Origin: Vibrio sp. HB236076
Lineage (GTDB): Bacteria > Pseudomonadota > Gammaproteobacteria > Enterobacterales > Vibrionaceae
DNA length: 64,000 bases
Reading direction: 5' to 3'
Assembly (NCBI RefSeq): GCF_040957575.1
Contig: NZ_CP162601.1
Span: forward strand, 372,001-436,000
The translations under genes and the position numbers were made by a program. Numbering within the stretch: the first letter of the stretch is position 1; every line of letters begins with the position of its first letter. Positions 32,510 through 46,515 of this stretch are shown here, one piece after another. Under the pieces are notes generated by a model. That model was not told the origin of the DNA, made no database searches, and saw only the letters and a list, made by a program, of their open reading frames with translations.

Positions 32510-33514
32510 GTGTCTAATCCAGATAAAACAAGCACCTATCCTATGCAGCGCTTCTCTGTTGCACCCATGCTCGATTGGACGGATCGACACTGCCGTTACT
32601 TTCATCGCTTACTGAGCCAAGAGGCACTACTGTATACAGAAATGGTAACCACTGGTGCCATTATCCATGGTAAACACGACTTTTTGCTTTACAGTGAAGA
32701 AGAACAACCGGTCGCCTTACAGCTCGGCGGCTCAAATCCTCAAGAACTCGCTCACTGCGCCAAACTCGCTGAGCAACGCGGTTACAACGAAATTAACCTC
32801 AATGTGGGTTGCCCATCGGATCGGGTTCAAAATGGTCGTTTTGGCGCTTGTCTGATGGCAGAGCCTCAGCTTGTGGCAGAGTGTGTTGATGCCATGAAGC
32901 AAGTCGTTGATATTCCGGTTACGGTAAAAACACGTATCGGTATTGATGAACAAGACTCCTATCAATTCCTAACCGATTTTGTCGGCATGGTCTCTGAAAA
33001 AGGCGGTTGTGAGCAATTTACTATCCATGCGCGAAAAGCATGGTTAAGTGGCCTTAGCCCGAAAGAAAATCGCGATATTCCACCACTCGACTACCCAAGA
33101 GTGTACCAATTAAAACGCGACTTTCCCCATTTGACGATGGCCATCAATGGGGGGATTAAATCACTTGCAGAAGCCAAAGCGCATCTAGAACACTTAGATG
33201 GCGTCATGATTGGCCGAGAGGCTTACCAATCGCCCTATTTACTGAGTGACGTTGACCAAGTGTTGTTTGGCAGTGAAAAGCCAGTTGTGAAGCGCTCTGA
33301 GGCAGTCTTAGCCATGTTCCCGTATATAGAAGAGCAATTGAGCAAAGGCAGTTATTTAAATCACATCACGCGTCATATGCTGGGTATTTTCCAAAGTATG
33401 CCGGGAGCTCGCCAATGGCGCCGACACATTAGCGAAAATGCTCACAAGCCTGGTGCCGGTCTTGAAGTGTTAGAAGACGCTTTAGCTAAAATTCCCAGCG
33501 AATTAGGTGTATAG
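32510..33514 (+). CDS. dusA: tRNA-dihydrouridine(20/20a) synthase DusA
   Basis: FMN enzyme that reduces U20/U20a in tRNA D-loops. The protein is 334 aa. It shows [20 protein letters not shown] at the start, the catalytic Cys in [19 protein letters not shown], and the phosphate-binding stretch NGGIKS...[13 protein letters not shown]. The DusA-type opening separates it from DusB and DusC. The start is GTG 32510 with GAGGT; ATG 32543 is a possible internal start. Confidence 0.93.
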   Translation: MSNPDKTSTYPMQRFSVAPMLDWTDRHCRYFHRLLSQEALLYTEMVTTGAIIHGKHDFLLYSEEEQPVALQLGGSNPQELAHCAKLAEQRGYNEINLNVGCPSDRVQNGRFGACLMAEPQLVAECVDAMKQVVDIPVTVKTRIGIDEQDSYQFLTDFVGMVSEKGGCEQFTIHARKAWLSGLSPKENRDIPPLDYPRVYQLKRDFPHLTMAINGGIKSLAEAKAHLEHLDGVMIGREAYQSPYLLSDVDQVLFGSEKPVVKRSEAVLAMFPYIEEQLSKGSYLNHITRHMLGIFQSMPGARQWRRHISENAHKPGAGLEVLEDALAKIPSELGV

Positions 33515-33635
33515 TCATACATCGTTTATTGATTCGATTGCACAACCTTGTCTTCCATCCCATTTTTTTAGCACAATGTTAGGTAATCGCCAGCTCTGAA
33601 TGGGTTGGCGATGGAATTTAAGGTGGAGAAACACG

Positions 33636-33833
33636 ATGGAATTGATTTTTTTATTGGCTTTTGCTGCGATTCTAATTTTGACCGGCGTCACAATGGCAAG
33701 CGTATTTTTAGCGATTTTTATCGGATTTGTCGTGATGATGATTTTCGGCATGTTAGGCTTAGTCATCAAGTGGTTACCTTGGCTAATCGGCATTGCATTG
33801 CTCGTCGCTTTGGTGCAAAAATTGACTCGATAG
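33636..33833 (+). CDS. pspG: phage shock protein PspG
   Basis: 65-aa inner-membrane protein with two or three helices (LIFLLAFAAILILTGVTM, AIFIGFVVMMIFGMLGLVI, KWLPWLIGIALLVALV). The conserved KWLPWL matches the KLLPWL of PspG. I chose ATG 33636 with GGAG eight bases upstream. In enterobacteria pspG is driven by sigma-54 and PspF; I could not find a clear -24/-12 element here. An outer-membrane protein gene follows after 11 bp. Confidence 0.8.
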   Translation: MELIFLLAFAAILILTGVTMASVFLAIFIGFVVMMIFGMLGLVIKWLPWLIGIALLVALVQKLTR

Positions 33834-33844
33834 GAACAAATATA

Positions 33845-34558
33845 ATGCGTAAAACCATGACTGGCTTTGCCAAGTATTTCGCTATTGGTGCGGGGGTAAT
33901 CGCGATCACCACAGTGGCGAATCGGGCGGTTGCAAGACCACTGGGCATGACTCCGAACTATTCTTTTTACACGGTGAAAGTCGCGGCCAATTCTTGGTGG
34001 GCTGATAGCAATGTCGATGGCGTTTTACGCACGACCAAACAAGTGCCGTCTTTGGGCTTTGCCTTTGAGACGGGTTTTATTTACTGGCCTAACCTGGGTT
34101 TTGAGTATTCACAACTCGATACCTTTCACAGTCAATTTGATAAATACGACGTCAGCTTGTATTACCCTTTGGTCAATCAATACGCCTGGCAACTCGATCT
34201 CGGGCTTACCTGGACCAAGCTCAAAGATGGTCTCTATATCAATGCCGATGAGACTCAACAAGGTACCTTTGAAGAACAGTTTTTCAATGGCTTTATGGAC
34301 ATCAGCGTCCCTCTGCCTTGGGCTTTTTATGGTTGGGATTTGTTTGGCAAAGCTGTGATTGGTGGGCAAGGCGGTGTTAAACAATACGATACTCAATACG
34401 GCCTTCAATATCACTTCCCCTACCAAGGGGTCAATGTGACGCTAAAAGGGGGATATCGAGATCTTGAGTTATCGTTTTCAGGGACACAAAATACACTCCC
34501 AGATGACGCCAGTATTGATTTAGATGGTTGGTTTGTTGGGGCGCAACTGGCCTTTTAA
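33845..34558 (+). CDS. outer-membrane beta-barrel protein (TIGR04219-like)
   Basis: 237 aa from ATG 33845 with AGGA upstream. A signal-peptide-like N-terminus (about 1-32, ending AVA-R) precedes alternating beta strands with aromatic girdles and a terminal Phe (GWFVGAQLAF), typical of outer-membrane barrels. VSLYYPLVNQYAWQLDLGLT, then the GYRDLELSF and DGWFVGAQL strands, resemble the TIGR04219 outer-membrane family common in Vibrio. The function is unknown. It is probably cotranscribed with pspG. Confidence 0.7.
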   Translation: MRKTMTGFAKYFAIGAGVIAITTVANRAVARPLGMTPNYSFYTVKVAANSWWADSNVDGVLRTTKQVPSLGFAFETGFIYWPNLGFEYSQLDTFHSQFDKYDVSLYYPLVNQYAWQLDLGLTWTKLKDGLYINADETQQGTFEEQFFNGFMDISVPLPWAFYGWDLFGKAVIGGQGGVKQYDTQYGLQYHFPYQGVNVTLKGGYRDLELSFSGTQNTLPDDASIDLDGWFVGAQLAF

Positions 34559-34747
34559 CAACGCGGTTTCTCAGTTATGGACGCCTTACTTAAGCAAAAA
34601 ACTGGCAAACACGGCAAGGCAGGTTATACATAAGTGTTATTTTATTTCCCTTTCTAATATTAATTTTATATATAAGTCATTTTTTCTCGTTTGTTGGCGG
34701 TTTTTTGTCCATAGTTAATGATGGATAGGCCGATAAGAGAATGGATT

Positions 34748-34978
34748 ATGACTATCACGGAATTACAGCACTTGTATCGCGACCATCAATTGACTGAGGC
34801 GGTGATCGAACCTTCGGTCCGTGAAGGTAATTGGGTGATAGAATTTCGCCATATCAAAGGCGGTTTTATTTTATTGACCGACCATCTCGGTGTGGAGTGC
34901 CTTTACGACGATCTCGATGAAGCCTCTAAAAATGCCCTCGCCATTGGTTTTCAGCAAGTTCGTATTGAGTCCTTGTAA
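34748..34978 (+). CDS. small conserved-looking protein of unknown function
   Basis: 76-aa cytosolic alpha/beta protein (MTITELQHLYRDHQLTEAVI..., FRHIKGGFILLTDHLGVECL). It has no membrane segment and no recognised motif. I chose ATG 34748; an in-frame ATG at 34718 would add ten residues. It lies upstream of cysJ on the same strand with 113 bp between. The compact fold and the charge pattern suggest a real gene. No function is assigned. Confidence 0.6.
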   Translation: MTITELQHLYRDHQLTEAVIEPSVREGNWVIEFRHIKGGFILLTDHLGVECLYDDLDEASKNALAIGFQQVRIESL

Positions 34979-35091
34979 GCCATTGACCCTGGTTACTTCC
35001 AAAAAGTTATAAAACATTCACATCTATTCTTTCTTGTTATTTCCGGAAATGGTTACTCTATTCGCACGCAATGAATAGGGATGTCGAGACC

Positions 35092-36933
35092 ATGTCTTCT
35101 CAAAATAAAATCTCAACAAATACGAGCAATGCTAATGGGGGCGCTGCACTGGCGAGCCCATTAAACGATCAGCAGCTTGGCCTGCTGCAACAAACAATGA
35201 GTGAACTCTCTCCGCAACAAATGGCTTGGGTGAGTGGTTACTTCTGGGGGTTGAGCCAGGGCCAGCAGTCTGGTGCGGTCGCACCTGCGCCAGCCGCCGC
35301 GGCTAAACCCGCTGGTAAGCTGACCATCATTTACGCCTCTCAAACGGGGAACGCCAAAGGGGTGGCTGAATCTCTTGAGCAACAAGCCGCCTCAATGGGA
35401 ATCGCAGTCTCTTTGTATGACGCAAGCGATTACAAAGGTAAAAACCTAGCGAAAGAGACGCATGTGATCATTGTTGCGTCAACCAATGGTGAGGGTGAAG
35501 CGCCAGATAACGCTATTGAATTGCATGAATTTCTTCAGTCAAAGAAAGCGCCTAAATTGCCTGATTTACAATACGGTGTCATCGGCCTTGGCGATTCAAG
35601 TTATGAGTTTTTCTGCCAAACGGGTAAAGACTTTGATGCTTTCTTAAGTAAGCAAGGCGCGACGGCCTTTATTGAGCGTATTGATTGTGATGTAGATTAC
35701 GATGAGTCCGCGGCGCAATGGAGCGAATCTGCCCTAGCCAAAGTCAAAGACATGCTGGCTCAAGAGCCTGCGGCACAAGTGGTTTCTCTCCCTGTTGGCC
35801 AAGCGTCTCACGGCGCCTCGCAATACAATAAGCAAAACCCCTTTACCGCGACTCTATTGACCAGTCAAAAAATCACTGGTCGCGACTCTGGTAAAGATGT
35901 TCGTCACATTGAAATTGACCTTGAAGGTTCTGGCCTACATTACCAGCCTGGTGATGCATTAGGCGTTTGGTTTGAAAACAGTGATGAGCTGGCAAAAGAA
36001 ATTCTAGCCAATGTTCAGCTCTCGGGCGCTGAAAGTATTGACGTCGATGGTGACAGTCTTTCTATTCATACCGCGCTAGTTAAACACTATGAAATTACCG
36101 CAGCGAATCCACAGTTTATTACTAAATTGGTAGAGCTGACCGGTGATGATGCGCTCGCTAAATTGGTTGAAGACAAAGAGGCGTTGCGTCAATACGCCGC
36201 CAATACTCAGATTGTCGACATTTTGAAACAAGTGAAGCCGCAATTAACACCAGAGCAATTGGTTGGTTTATTGCGACGTTTAACTCCGCGCTTGTATTCG
36301 ATTGCTTCTAGCCAAGCGGAAGTGGATGAAGAAGTACACCTAACCGTCGGTGTGGTTGAATATGAACACGAAGGACAGCATCGTCTTGGCGGTGCGTCTA
36401 GCTTTTTAAGCCGTCGCCTTGAAGAGGGTGACGAAGTGAAAGTGTTTATTGAGCATAACAACAACTTCAAACTGCCTGAAGATGATAACACTCCGGTGAT
36501 CATGGTGGGTCCTGGTACTGGGATTGCACCGTTTCGCAGTTTTGTTCAAGAGCGTGAAAATCGCGACGCAGAAGGCAAAAACTGGTTAATTTTTGGTGAT
36601 CGTACCTTTACACAAGATTTCTTGTATCAAGTGGAATGGCAAAAGTATCTCAAATCAGGGGTTCTTTCTCGCTTAGACGTGGCATTTAGCCGTGACCAAG
36701 CAGAAAAGGTTTACGTGCAACAGCGCATTTTGGAGCAAGCCGAACACGTTTGGCAGTGGCTTCAAGAGGGGGCGTACTTGTATGTGTGTGGCGATGCCAA
36801 CCGCATGGCGAAAGACGTCCATGAAGCCTTTATTTCTGTCGCTGAGCAACAAGGTAAATTGAGCCGTGAAGAGGCTGAAACCTATATTAATGATTTACGT
36901 AAAGCCAAACGTTACCAGAGAGATGTGTACTAA
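35092..36933 (+). CDS. cysJ: sulfite reductase (NADPH) flavoprotein alpha subunit
   Basis: Flavoprotein that passes electrons from NADPH through FAD and FMN to CysI. The protein is 613 aa: flavodoxin domain (about 75-210; [16 protein letters not shown]), FAD-binding domain ([18 protein letters not shown]) and NADPH domain ([29 protein letters not shown]), ending in the usual DVY. I chose ATG 35092; an upstream in-frame ATG at 35071 has no RBS. Its stop touches the cysI start region (one-base overlap). Confidence 0.96.
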   Translation: MSSQNKISTNTSNANGGAALASPLNDQQLGLLQQTMSELSPQQMAWVSGYFWGLSQGQQSGAVAPAPAAAAKPAGKLTIIYASQTGNAKGVAESLEQQAASMGIAVSLYDASDYKGKNLAKETHVIIVASTNGEGEAPDNAIELHEFLQSKKAPKLPDLQYGVIGLGDSSYEFFCQTGKDFDAFLSKQGATAFIERIDCDVDYDESAAQWSESALAKVKDMLAQEPAAQVVSLPVGQASHGASQYNKQNPFTATLLTSQKITGRDSGKDVRHIEIDLEGSGLHYQPGDALGVWFENSDELAKEILANVQLSGAESIDVDGDSLSIHTALVKHYEITAANPQFITKLVELTGDDALAKLVEDKEALRQYAANTQIVDILKQVKPQLTPEQLVGLLRRLTPRLYSIASSQAEVDEEVHLTVGVVEYEHEGQHRLGGASSFLSRRLEEGDEVKVFIEHNNNFKLPEDDNTPVIMVGPGTGIAPFRSFVQERENRDAEGKNWLIFGDRTFTQDFLYQVEWQKYLKSGVLSRLDVAFSRDQAEKVYVQQRILEQAEHVWQWLQEGAYLYVCGDANRMAKDVHEAFISVAEQQGKLSREEAETYINDLRKAKRYQRDVY

Positions 36934-38651
36934 TGAGTGATAAACAAGAAGTCTTGGGCCAAGTGCTCGGTCCGTTGTCCGATAATGAACGCCTAAAACG
37001 CGAAAGTAATTTTTTGCGCGGTACGATAGAACAAGATCTTCAAGATCGCATCACCGGTGGCTTTACAGCAGATAACTTTCAGTTGATCCGTTTTCACGGT
37101 ATGTACCAGCAAGACGATCGCGATATTCGCAATGAGCGTACCAAGCAAAAGTTGGAACCACTGCACAATGTGATGTTACGTGCGCGTATGCCTGGCGGGA
37201 TCATTAAACCCGAACAATGGCTAGCGATTGATAAATTCGCGACGGAACACACCATGTACGGCAGTATTCGTCTTACTACTCGCCAAACGTTTCAGTTTCA
37301 CGGCGTGTTGAAGCCGAACATCAAATTGATGCACCAAACCCTAAATAGTATTGGTATTGACTCGATTGCCACGGCGGGAGATGTCAACCGAAACGTGTTG
37401 TGTACCTCTAACCCGGTTGAGTCTGAGTTGCACCAAGAAGCCTATGAGTGGGCCGCCAAGATCAGTGAACACTTATTGCCGAAAACACGTGCTTACGCTG
37501 AAATTTGGTTGGATGGCGAAAAGGTTGAAACAACCGATGAAGAGCCGATTCTAGGCAGTAACTACTTGCCGCGTAAGTTTAAAACGACCGTTGTTATTCC
37601 ACCTCACAATGATATTGATGTGCATGCTAACGATTTAAACTTTGTCGCCATTGCCGAAGAGGGCAAATTGATTGGCTTTAACGTCTTAGTGGGTGGCGGT
37701 CTGGCAATGACGCACGGCGATACCTCTACCTACCCACGCCGAGCCGATGACTTTGGTTTTATTCCGTTAGATAAAACTTTAGATGTGGCGGCCGCGGTGG
37801 TGACAACACAACGCGATTGGGGCAACCGCTCTAACCGTAAAAATGCCAAGACCAAGTATACGCTCGATCGCGTTGGTATTGATGTGTTCAAAGCGGAAGT
37901 TGAACAACGCGCCGGTATTGAATTTGCCGACAGTAAACCTTATGAATTCACCGACCGAGGCGATCGAATTGGTTGGGTTGAAGGTATTGATGGTAAGTTC
38001 CATCTCGCTTTGTTTATCGAAAATGGCCGTTTATTGGACTACCCAGGTAAACCGCTTAAAACCGGCGTCGCCGAAATTGCCAAAATTCACCAAGGTGACT
38101 TTCGCATGACAGCAAACCAGAACTTAATTGTTGCTGGTGTGCCAATTGAAATGAAAGAAACCATTGAATCGATCGCTCGTGAGCATGGCTTGATTGATGA
38201 TGGCACGTCAGAACAACGCAAAAACTCAATGGCGTGTGTGGCATTTCCTACTTGCCCACTGGCCATGGCAGAAGCAGAGCGCTTCTTACCAGAGTTCGTG
38301 ACTGAGGTAGAGTCGATTCTTGATAAACACAATCTAGACAAAGACGAGAACATCATCTTACGAGTGACGGGGTGCCCAAATGGTTGTGGTCGCGCCATGT
38401 TGGCAGAAATTGGCTTGGTGGGTAAAGCTCCGGGTCGATACAACTTGCACTTAGGCGGTAACCGCGCGGGGACTCGTGTACCAAAGATGTATAAAGAGAA
38501 TATTACTGAAACAGAAATCCTCGATGATATCGATGCACTTGTTGGTCGTTGGGCTAAAGAGCGTGAACCAGGCGAAGCCTTTGGCGATTTCACCATTCGA
38601 GTTGGCATTATTGAGGAAGTTGTTGTCTCAAAGAGGGATTTCCATGCTTGA
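36933..38651 (+). CDS. cysI: sulfite reductase hemoprotein beta subunit
   Basis: Siroheme/[4Fe-4S] subunit that reduces sulfite to sulfide with six electrons. The protein is 572 aa. The cluster and siroheme ligands are the two Cys motifs [21 protein letters not shown] and [14 protein letters not shown]. It overlaps cysJ by one base and cysH by eight. Confidence 0.97.
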   Translation: MSDKQEVLGQVLGPLSDNERLKRESNFLRGTIEQDLQDRITGGFTADNFQLIRFHGMYQQDDRDIRNERTKQKLEPLHNVMLRARMPGGIIKPEQWLAIDKFATEHTMYGSIRLTTRQTFQFHGVLKPNIKLMHQTLNSIGIDSIATAGDVNRNVLCTSNPVESELHQEAYEWAAKISEHLLPKTRAYAEIWLDGEKVETTDEEPILGSNYLPRKFKTTVVIPPHNDIDVHANDLNFVAIAEEGKLIGFNVLVGGGLAMTHGDTSTYPRRADDFGFIPLDKTLDVAAAVVTTQRDWGNRSNRKNAKTKYTLDRVGIDVFKAEVEQRAGIEFADSKPYEFTDRGDRIGWVEGIDGKFHLALFIENGRLLDYPGKPLKTGVAEIAKIHQGDFRMTANQNLIVAGVPIEMKETIESIAREHGLIDDGTSEQRKNSMACVAFPTCPLAMAEAERFLPEFVTEVESILDKHNLDKDENIILRVTGCPNGCGRAMLAEIGLVGKAPGRYNLHLGGNRAGTRVPKMYKENITETEILDDIDALVGRWAKEREPGEAFGDFTIRVGIIEEVVVSKRDFHA

Positions 38652-39420
38652 TTCTGTCGCTTCACCATTGAAGTTAGCAGAACTCCTCACATTAACTAAG
38701 GTGGAGCAGAGTCTCCGCCTAGCTGAAATTAATGTTGAGCTAGAGTCGCTAACCGCTCAGCAACGCATTGCTTGGGCATTAGAAAATTTAGAGGGTAACC
38801 ATGTGGTATCGTCTAGTTTTGGAATCCAAGGGGCTTTGATGCTGCACCTTGTGACTCAAGCAAAACCTGATATCCCCGTGATTCTCACTGATACGGGTTA
38901 CCTTTTTCCTGAAACCTATCAATTTATTGATCAACTGACGGAACAACTGAGCCTCAACCTCAAAGTGTACCGCGCGCCAATGTCGCCAGCTTGGCAAGAA
39001 AGTAAATACGGCAAACTGTGGGAACAAGGCGTAAAGGGCATAGAGCAATATAACCAGTTGAATAAAGTTGAGCCGATGAGGCGTGCACTCAATGAGTTAG
39101 AAGTGGGCACTTGGTTTTCTGGTTTGAGACGTGAACAGTCACAATCTCGTTCTGGGTTGCCAATCTTGTCGATTCAAAATGGGGTGTTCAAATTCTTACC
39201 GGTTATAGATTGGACCAACAAAGACGTCCACTATTATTTAAAAGAACACGGTCTATCGTATCATCCCCTTTGGGATCAAGGTTACCTGTCGGTTGGTGAT
39301 ACTCACACCACCAAAAAGTGGGAACCCGGAATGAAAGAAGAGGAAACGCGCTTCTTTGGCCTTAAGCGAGAATGTGGACTGCACGAAGAGAATAATGAGC
39401 AAGACGGCTCAGGTATATAA
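38644..39420 (+). CDS. cysH: phosphoadenylyl-sulfate reductase
   Basis: Thioredoxin-dependent reductase that turns PAPS into sulfite. The protein is 258 aa from ATG 38644, which overlaps the cysI stop by eight bases. It has a PP-loop-like [12 protein letters not shown] near residue 58, the substrate-binding [13 protein letters not shown], and the catalytic C-terminal KRECGLHEE. It lacks the paired Cys of the iron-sulfur type, so it is the PAPS-specific enzyme. Confidence 0.96.
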   Translation: MLDSVASPLKLAELLTLTKVEQSLRLAEINVELESLTAQQRIAWALENLEGNHVVSSSFGIQGALMLHLVTQAKPDIPVILTDTGYLFPETYQFIDQLTEQLSLNLKVYRAPMSPAWQESKYGKLWEQGVKGIEQYNQLNKVEPMRRALNELEVGTWFSGLRREQSQSRSGLPILSIQNGVFKFLPVIDWTNKDVHYYLKEHGLSYHPLWDQGYLSVGDTHTTKKWEPGMKEEETRFFGLKRECGLHEENNEQDGSGI

Positions 39421-39433
39421 CGTTGACGGTGAC

Positions 39434-39463
39434 AATGTTGGCTATCGCAAGATAGCCCATTGT
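39434..39463 (+). terminator. hairpin after cysH
   Basis: GGCTATC and GATAGCC pair around a GCAA tetraloop, extended by CAATG/CATTG. No T-run follows directly, so it may be an attenuating or 3'-stabilising hairpin rather than a strong terminator. Confidence 0.5.
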
Positions 39464-39746
39464 TGCACCCTTTGGCTTTAACCCGATTATTTCATCATTC
39501 ATTTCACCTTTTCTCTCTCTTACTTAAGCGTGATCCTAGTGCGCGCCTTATTTGGCCATGACAGAAAACAGGCTTAAACATTGTCTCTAGTGGGTTTGTT
39601 ACCCCCGTTTCTAGATCGTTTAGTTCATCAATGTGGATAACTCTGTGTTTATCTTGTTTTTAGTTGTGTATTAATTGGTATAAATAAGGCTTTGAGGTTG
39701 AATTTGATGCAAAAGCGTTATTTTTACTATTTTTCATAAAAAAGAC

Positions 39747-39774
39747 TTGCCAATGAAATCGGTTTGTCTATAAT
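39747..39774 (+). promoter_or_regulatory. rRNA operon promoter P1
   Basis: -35 TTGCCA (39747-39752), 16-bp spacer, -10 TATAAT (39769-39774), with a GC-rich start region (GCCTCCCCG) typical of stringently controlled rrn promoters. An A/T-rich UP-like tract lies upstream. Confidence 0.8.
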
Positions 39775-39862
39775 GCCTCCCCGTTGACGCAGCAAGGGCT
39801 GAAAGGCCAAAAAGCAAAATCAACAAGGCTAAATAAGAAAACAAGAAAATTTAAAAAAGTGT

Positions 39863-39890
39863 TTGACACTGAAAATTATCTCGTTAGAAT
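39863..39890 (+). promoter_or_regulatory. rRNA operon promoter P2
   Basis: -35 TTGACA (39863-39868), 16-bp spacer, -10 TAGAAT (39885-39890), then GCCGCC. It lies 116 bp downstream of P1, the usual tandem layout. Confidence 0.8.
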
Positions 39891-39926
39891 AGCCGCCACT
39901 TCGAAAGCAAACGATGCTGAAGAAGT

Positions 39927-39938
39927 TGCTCTTTAACA
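39927..39938 (+). promoter_or_regulatory. rrn boxA antitermination site (leader)
   Basis: TGCTCTTTAACA, the exact rrn boxA sequence bound by NusB/NusE. A second copy lies before 23S at 42012. Confidence 0.9.
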
Positions 39939-40133
39939 ATTTAAACACTATCAATCTGTGTGGGCACTCGTTGATGATAATCAATAGATTCTTAGGAATC
40001 ACATTGGTTTCAATGAACTGAGTGACCAAACGAGTCGAAAGACTTGGCACAGTCAATTCACAGTCCTTATTCGGCAACGAATAAAGAATGTAATCAGTAT
40101 TCATTGATCCGCTCGAAAGAGCAAAAAAACTTT

Positions 40134-41684
<1,551 letters not shown>

Positions 41685-41748
41685 TACGAAAGATTGTCTT
41701 TCGATGCGTGTCCACACAGATTGATAGGGTTTAAAAGTAAAGAGAAAT

Positions 41749-41825
41749 GGGTCTGTAGCTCAGCTGGTTAGAGCGCTCGCCTGATAAGCGGGAGGTCGGT
41801 GGTTCAAGTCCACTCAGACCCACCA
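41749..41825 (+). tRNA. tRNA-Ile (GAT)
   Basis: 77 nt with acceptor GGGTCTG/CAGACCC, anticodon loop CTGATAA giving GAT, T-arm GGTTCAAGTCC, and encoded CCA. It sits in the 16S-23S spacer. Confidence 0.98.
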
Positions 41826-41859
41826 CTATCTTTTCCCAGAGATAGGGGTCGATTTCATT

Positions 41860-41935
41860 GGGGCTATAGCTCAGCTGGGAGAGCGCCTGCCTTGCACGCA
41901 GGAGGTCTGCGGTTCGATCCCGCATAGCTCCACCA
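41860..41935 (+). tRNA. tRNA-Ala (TGC)
   Basis: 76 nt with acceptor GGGGCTA/TAGCTCC, anticodon TGC in CTTGCAC, T-arm GGTTCGATCCC, and encoded CCA. It lies 34 bp after tRNA-Ile. Confidence 0.98.
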
Positions 41936-42011
41936 TCTTTAAACGCATTACTACTATGAGTAGAAATGAGTGTGTTTAAAAATGGTTTCTCTTTCATTAG
42001 AAAGACAATCA

Positions 42012-42023
42012 TGCTCTTTAACA
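42012..42023 (+). promoter_or_regulatory. rrn boxA before 23S
   Basis: TGCTCTTTAACA, identical to the leader boxA. Confidence 0.85.
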
Positions 42024-42259
42024 ATTTGGAAAGCTGACAAAACAATCTCTTTGAGATTGTTTGTAAAAGTTCTCAATTATCTCTTTAAAGAGATAACCAA
42101 CACACAATCAAGTGTTCTTGGGAAAGCATAGCGATATGTTTTCAAAATTGAGTCCGGCAATATCGAGTTCGTGACATGTATAAAAACACGAACACACCTT
42201 GGTGACTAACCGCTTTACTTGTAAAGCACATCAACTCAAAAGACTCTTTTGGGTTGTAT

Positions 42260-45150
<2,891 letters not shown>

Positions 45151-45263
45151 ACAACACCTAAAGGGTTTTATCGGACTCGATAAAGAAACTTGATTGTGTC
45201 GAGAACACAAAACAGCTTTCCAGATTTAGTTATCTTGCCTGACGGCAAGATAACGCCATATTT

Positions 45264-45382
45264 TGCTTGGCGACCATAGCATTTTGGACCCACCTGATTC
45301 CATGCCGAACTCAGAAGTGAAACAAAATTGCGCCGATGGTAGTGTGGGGCTTCCCCATGTGAGAGTAGGACATCGCCAGGCT
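45264..45382 (+). rRNA. rrf: 5S ribosomal RNA
   Basis: About 119 nt with the closing stem GCTTGGCG/CGCCAGGC and the conserved CCACCTGATTCCATGCCGAA and GAGAGTAGGACATCGCC. It lies about 113 bp after 23S. Confidence 0.96.
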
Positions 45383-45463
45383 TTAATATTCCTTCTTGAT
45401 GTATCAAGAAGACACAAGCTAAAGCATGTAAAGTAAGACTTTAGACTGTGAACAATTTGTAGT

Positions 45464-45540
45464 GGAGCGGTAGTTCAGTTGGTTAGAATACCGGCCTGTC
45501 ACGCCGGGGGTCGCGGGTTCGAGTCCCGTCCGCTCCGCCA
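45464..45540 (+). tRNA. tRNA-Asp (GTC)
   Basis: 77 nt with acceptor GGAGCGG/CCGCTCC, D-stem GTTC/GAAT, anticodon loop CTGTCAC giving GTC, T-arm GGGTTCGAGTCCC, and encoded CCA. It ends the rRNA operon. Confidence 0.98.
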
Positions 45541-45549
45541 CTTTTTAAG

Positions 45550-45582
45550 AAAGCCTGATTCGCAAGAGTCAGGCTTTTTTTT
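45550..45582 (+). terminator. rRNA operon terminator (copy 1)
   Basis: An 11-bp stem AAGCCTGATTC/GAGTCAGGCTT with a GCAA loop, followed by a run of eight T residues in all. It lies 10 bp after tRNA-Asp. Confidence 0.93.
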
Positions 45583-45596
45583 CGTTAATGGTAGTT

Positions 45597-45685
45597 TAAG
45601 CGGTAGTTCAGTTGGTTGCTATTATTTAGAACAAGCCGGCCTGTCACGCCGGGGGTCGCGGGTTCGAGTCCCGTCCGCTCCGCCA
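45597..45685 (+). pseudogene. tRNA-Asp-like copy with expanded D-loop
   Basis: An 89-nt near copy of the tRNA-Asp 57 bp upstream. Anticodon arm, anticodon GTC, variable loop, T-arm and CCA are identical. The 5' end reads TAAGCGG, so two of seven acceptor pairs are lost (T and A face C and C). Six bases after AGTTGGTT are replaced by an 18-base stretch. This still ends in GAAC and can pair with the D-stem GTTC, giving a loop of about 19 nt. It is probably a non-functional tRNA, though a tRNA-like RNA cannot be ruled out. A second copy of the terminator follows. Confidence 0.8.
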
Positions 45686-45695
45686 CTTCTTTAAG

Positions 45696-45727
45696 AAAGC
45701 CTGATTCGCAAGAGTCAGGCTTTTTTT
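45696..45727 (+). terminator. terminator copy 2 after tRNA-like gene
   Basis: The same stem-loop as the first terminator, followed by seven T residues. The tRNA-plus-terminator block is a tandem duplication. Confidence 0.9.
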
Positions 45728-45810
45728 ATTTCTAAAATAAGATCGCTGCGCTGCAAGATCGTTTCACTTCAAGGACGCTGCGCTCAAGTAGCAAGGTAAA
45801 ATCGGTGTGA

Positions 45811-45926
45811 CACAGTCAATGACAGTCTGACACAGTCCGCTTCGCTTAACACAGTGTAAGTCAGGTTATGTGCTGAAACTGTCCTACACTGTGTGTCACT
45901 GTTTTATACTGTCTCACACTGTCTTA
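45811..45926. repeat. 10-bp phased array A
   Basis: ACAGT at 45812, 45822 and 45832, then at 45851; ACTGT at 45878, 45888, 45898, 45908 and 45918. The step is exactly 10 bp within each half. The left half carries ACAGT and the right half its complement ACTGT, so the array is also a large imperfect inverted repeat centred near 45867. Confidence 0.9.
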
Positions 45927-45950
45927 AATTTGGTTTTACCTAACTCAAAT

Positions 45951-46188
45951 GGGGTCGGATTTGCGAAATAGACTGACTGACAGCGTCCTCGGTATTATGC
46001 GGATCCGACCCCTAGAAGTGATGAACCCAATAGGCAAAGAATGACTTTTGGCGTTGATTGTCATCATGTACTGCAATGGTTGAGGTCAGTCTTTGTTCTT
46101 TGCCAAAGTGCGTTTTCGAGTCATAGGGGTCGGATCCACAACAGTTAGGCGCAGAGGGTGAGTGCTGCGATCCCGCGAATCCGACCCC
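45951..46188. mobile_element. REP/MITE-like composite element, copy A
   Basis: 238 bp bounded by GGGGTCGGATTTGCG (45951-45965) and CGCGAATCCGACCCC (46174-46188), inverted with one mismatch. Internal copies GGATCCGACCCC (46001-46012) and GGGGTCGGATCC inverted relative to it (46126-46137) split the element into two outer hairpin units around a spacer of about 113 bp. The spacer also has inverted GGCAAAGAA/TTCTTTGCC. There is no coding capacity. The layout resembles paired REP units (BIME-like) mobilised by a Y1/RAYT transposase, but the family was not searched. Confidence 0.75.
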
Positions 46189-46239
46189 AGGATGATTTCT
46201 TCCCACTCGTTTTTCTCAGGAACCCATCAATTTCTTGAA

Positions 46240-46374
46240 CCACAGTGTAGGGCAGTGAAAGACAGATCGCTGCGCTCAACACAGTGAAAGACAGGTCATG
46301 TGCTGAAACTGTCCTACACTGTGTTTCACTGTTTTATACTGTCTCATACTGTCTTTTACTGTTTTAGTCTTAGG
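46240..46374. repeat. 10-bp phased array B (left part)
   Basis: ACAGT/ACAG units at 46242, 46262, 46281 and 46291; ACTGT at 46308, 46318, 46328, 46338, 46348 and 46358, exactly 10 bp apart. Confidence 0.9.
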
Positions 46375-46385
46375 GTTTTCTTTTT

Positions 46386-46429
46386 ACTTGGAACGAAGTG
46401 ATCTTGTGACTTGGAGCGAAGTGATCTTG
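46386..46429. repeat. tandem pair of a 21-bp unit
   Basis: ACTTGGAACGAAGTGATCTT(G) at 46386-46406 and ACTTGGAGCGAAGTGATCTT(G) at 46409-46429, one mismatch apart. A worn copy lies at about 23490 and inverted pieces at about 45741-45780. The unit contains the small palindrome ACTT...AAGT. Confidence 0.8.
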
Positions 46430-46490
46430 CCACTGTCTTTTACTGTGTTTCACTGTTTTATACTGTCTCACACTGTCTTTCACTGTCTTA
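46430..46490. repeat. 10-bp phased array B (right part)
   Basis: ACTGT at 46432, 46442, 46452, 46462, 46472 and 46482: six units at an exact 10-bp step. Confidence 0.92.
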
Positions 46491-46515
46491 TATTTTGGTT
46501 TTACCTAACTCAAAT

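Noticed and set aside
33515-33635. Sigma-54 promoter for pspG
   Set aside because: I looked for TGGCAC-N5-TTGCA spacing and found only a lone TTGCA near 33540, without the GG element.
33605-34558. Long frame reading through pspG into the outer-membrane gene
   Set aside because: The first part is pspG read in another frame and has no protein-like pattern. The real barrel gene starts at 33845 with its own RBS and signal peptide.
45479-45694. Open frame across the two tRNA-Asp copies
   Set aside because: It translates tRNA sequence; the repeated HAGGRGFESRPLR-type peptide is a common tRNA artefact.
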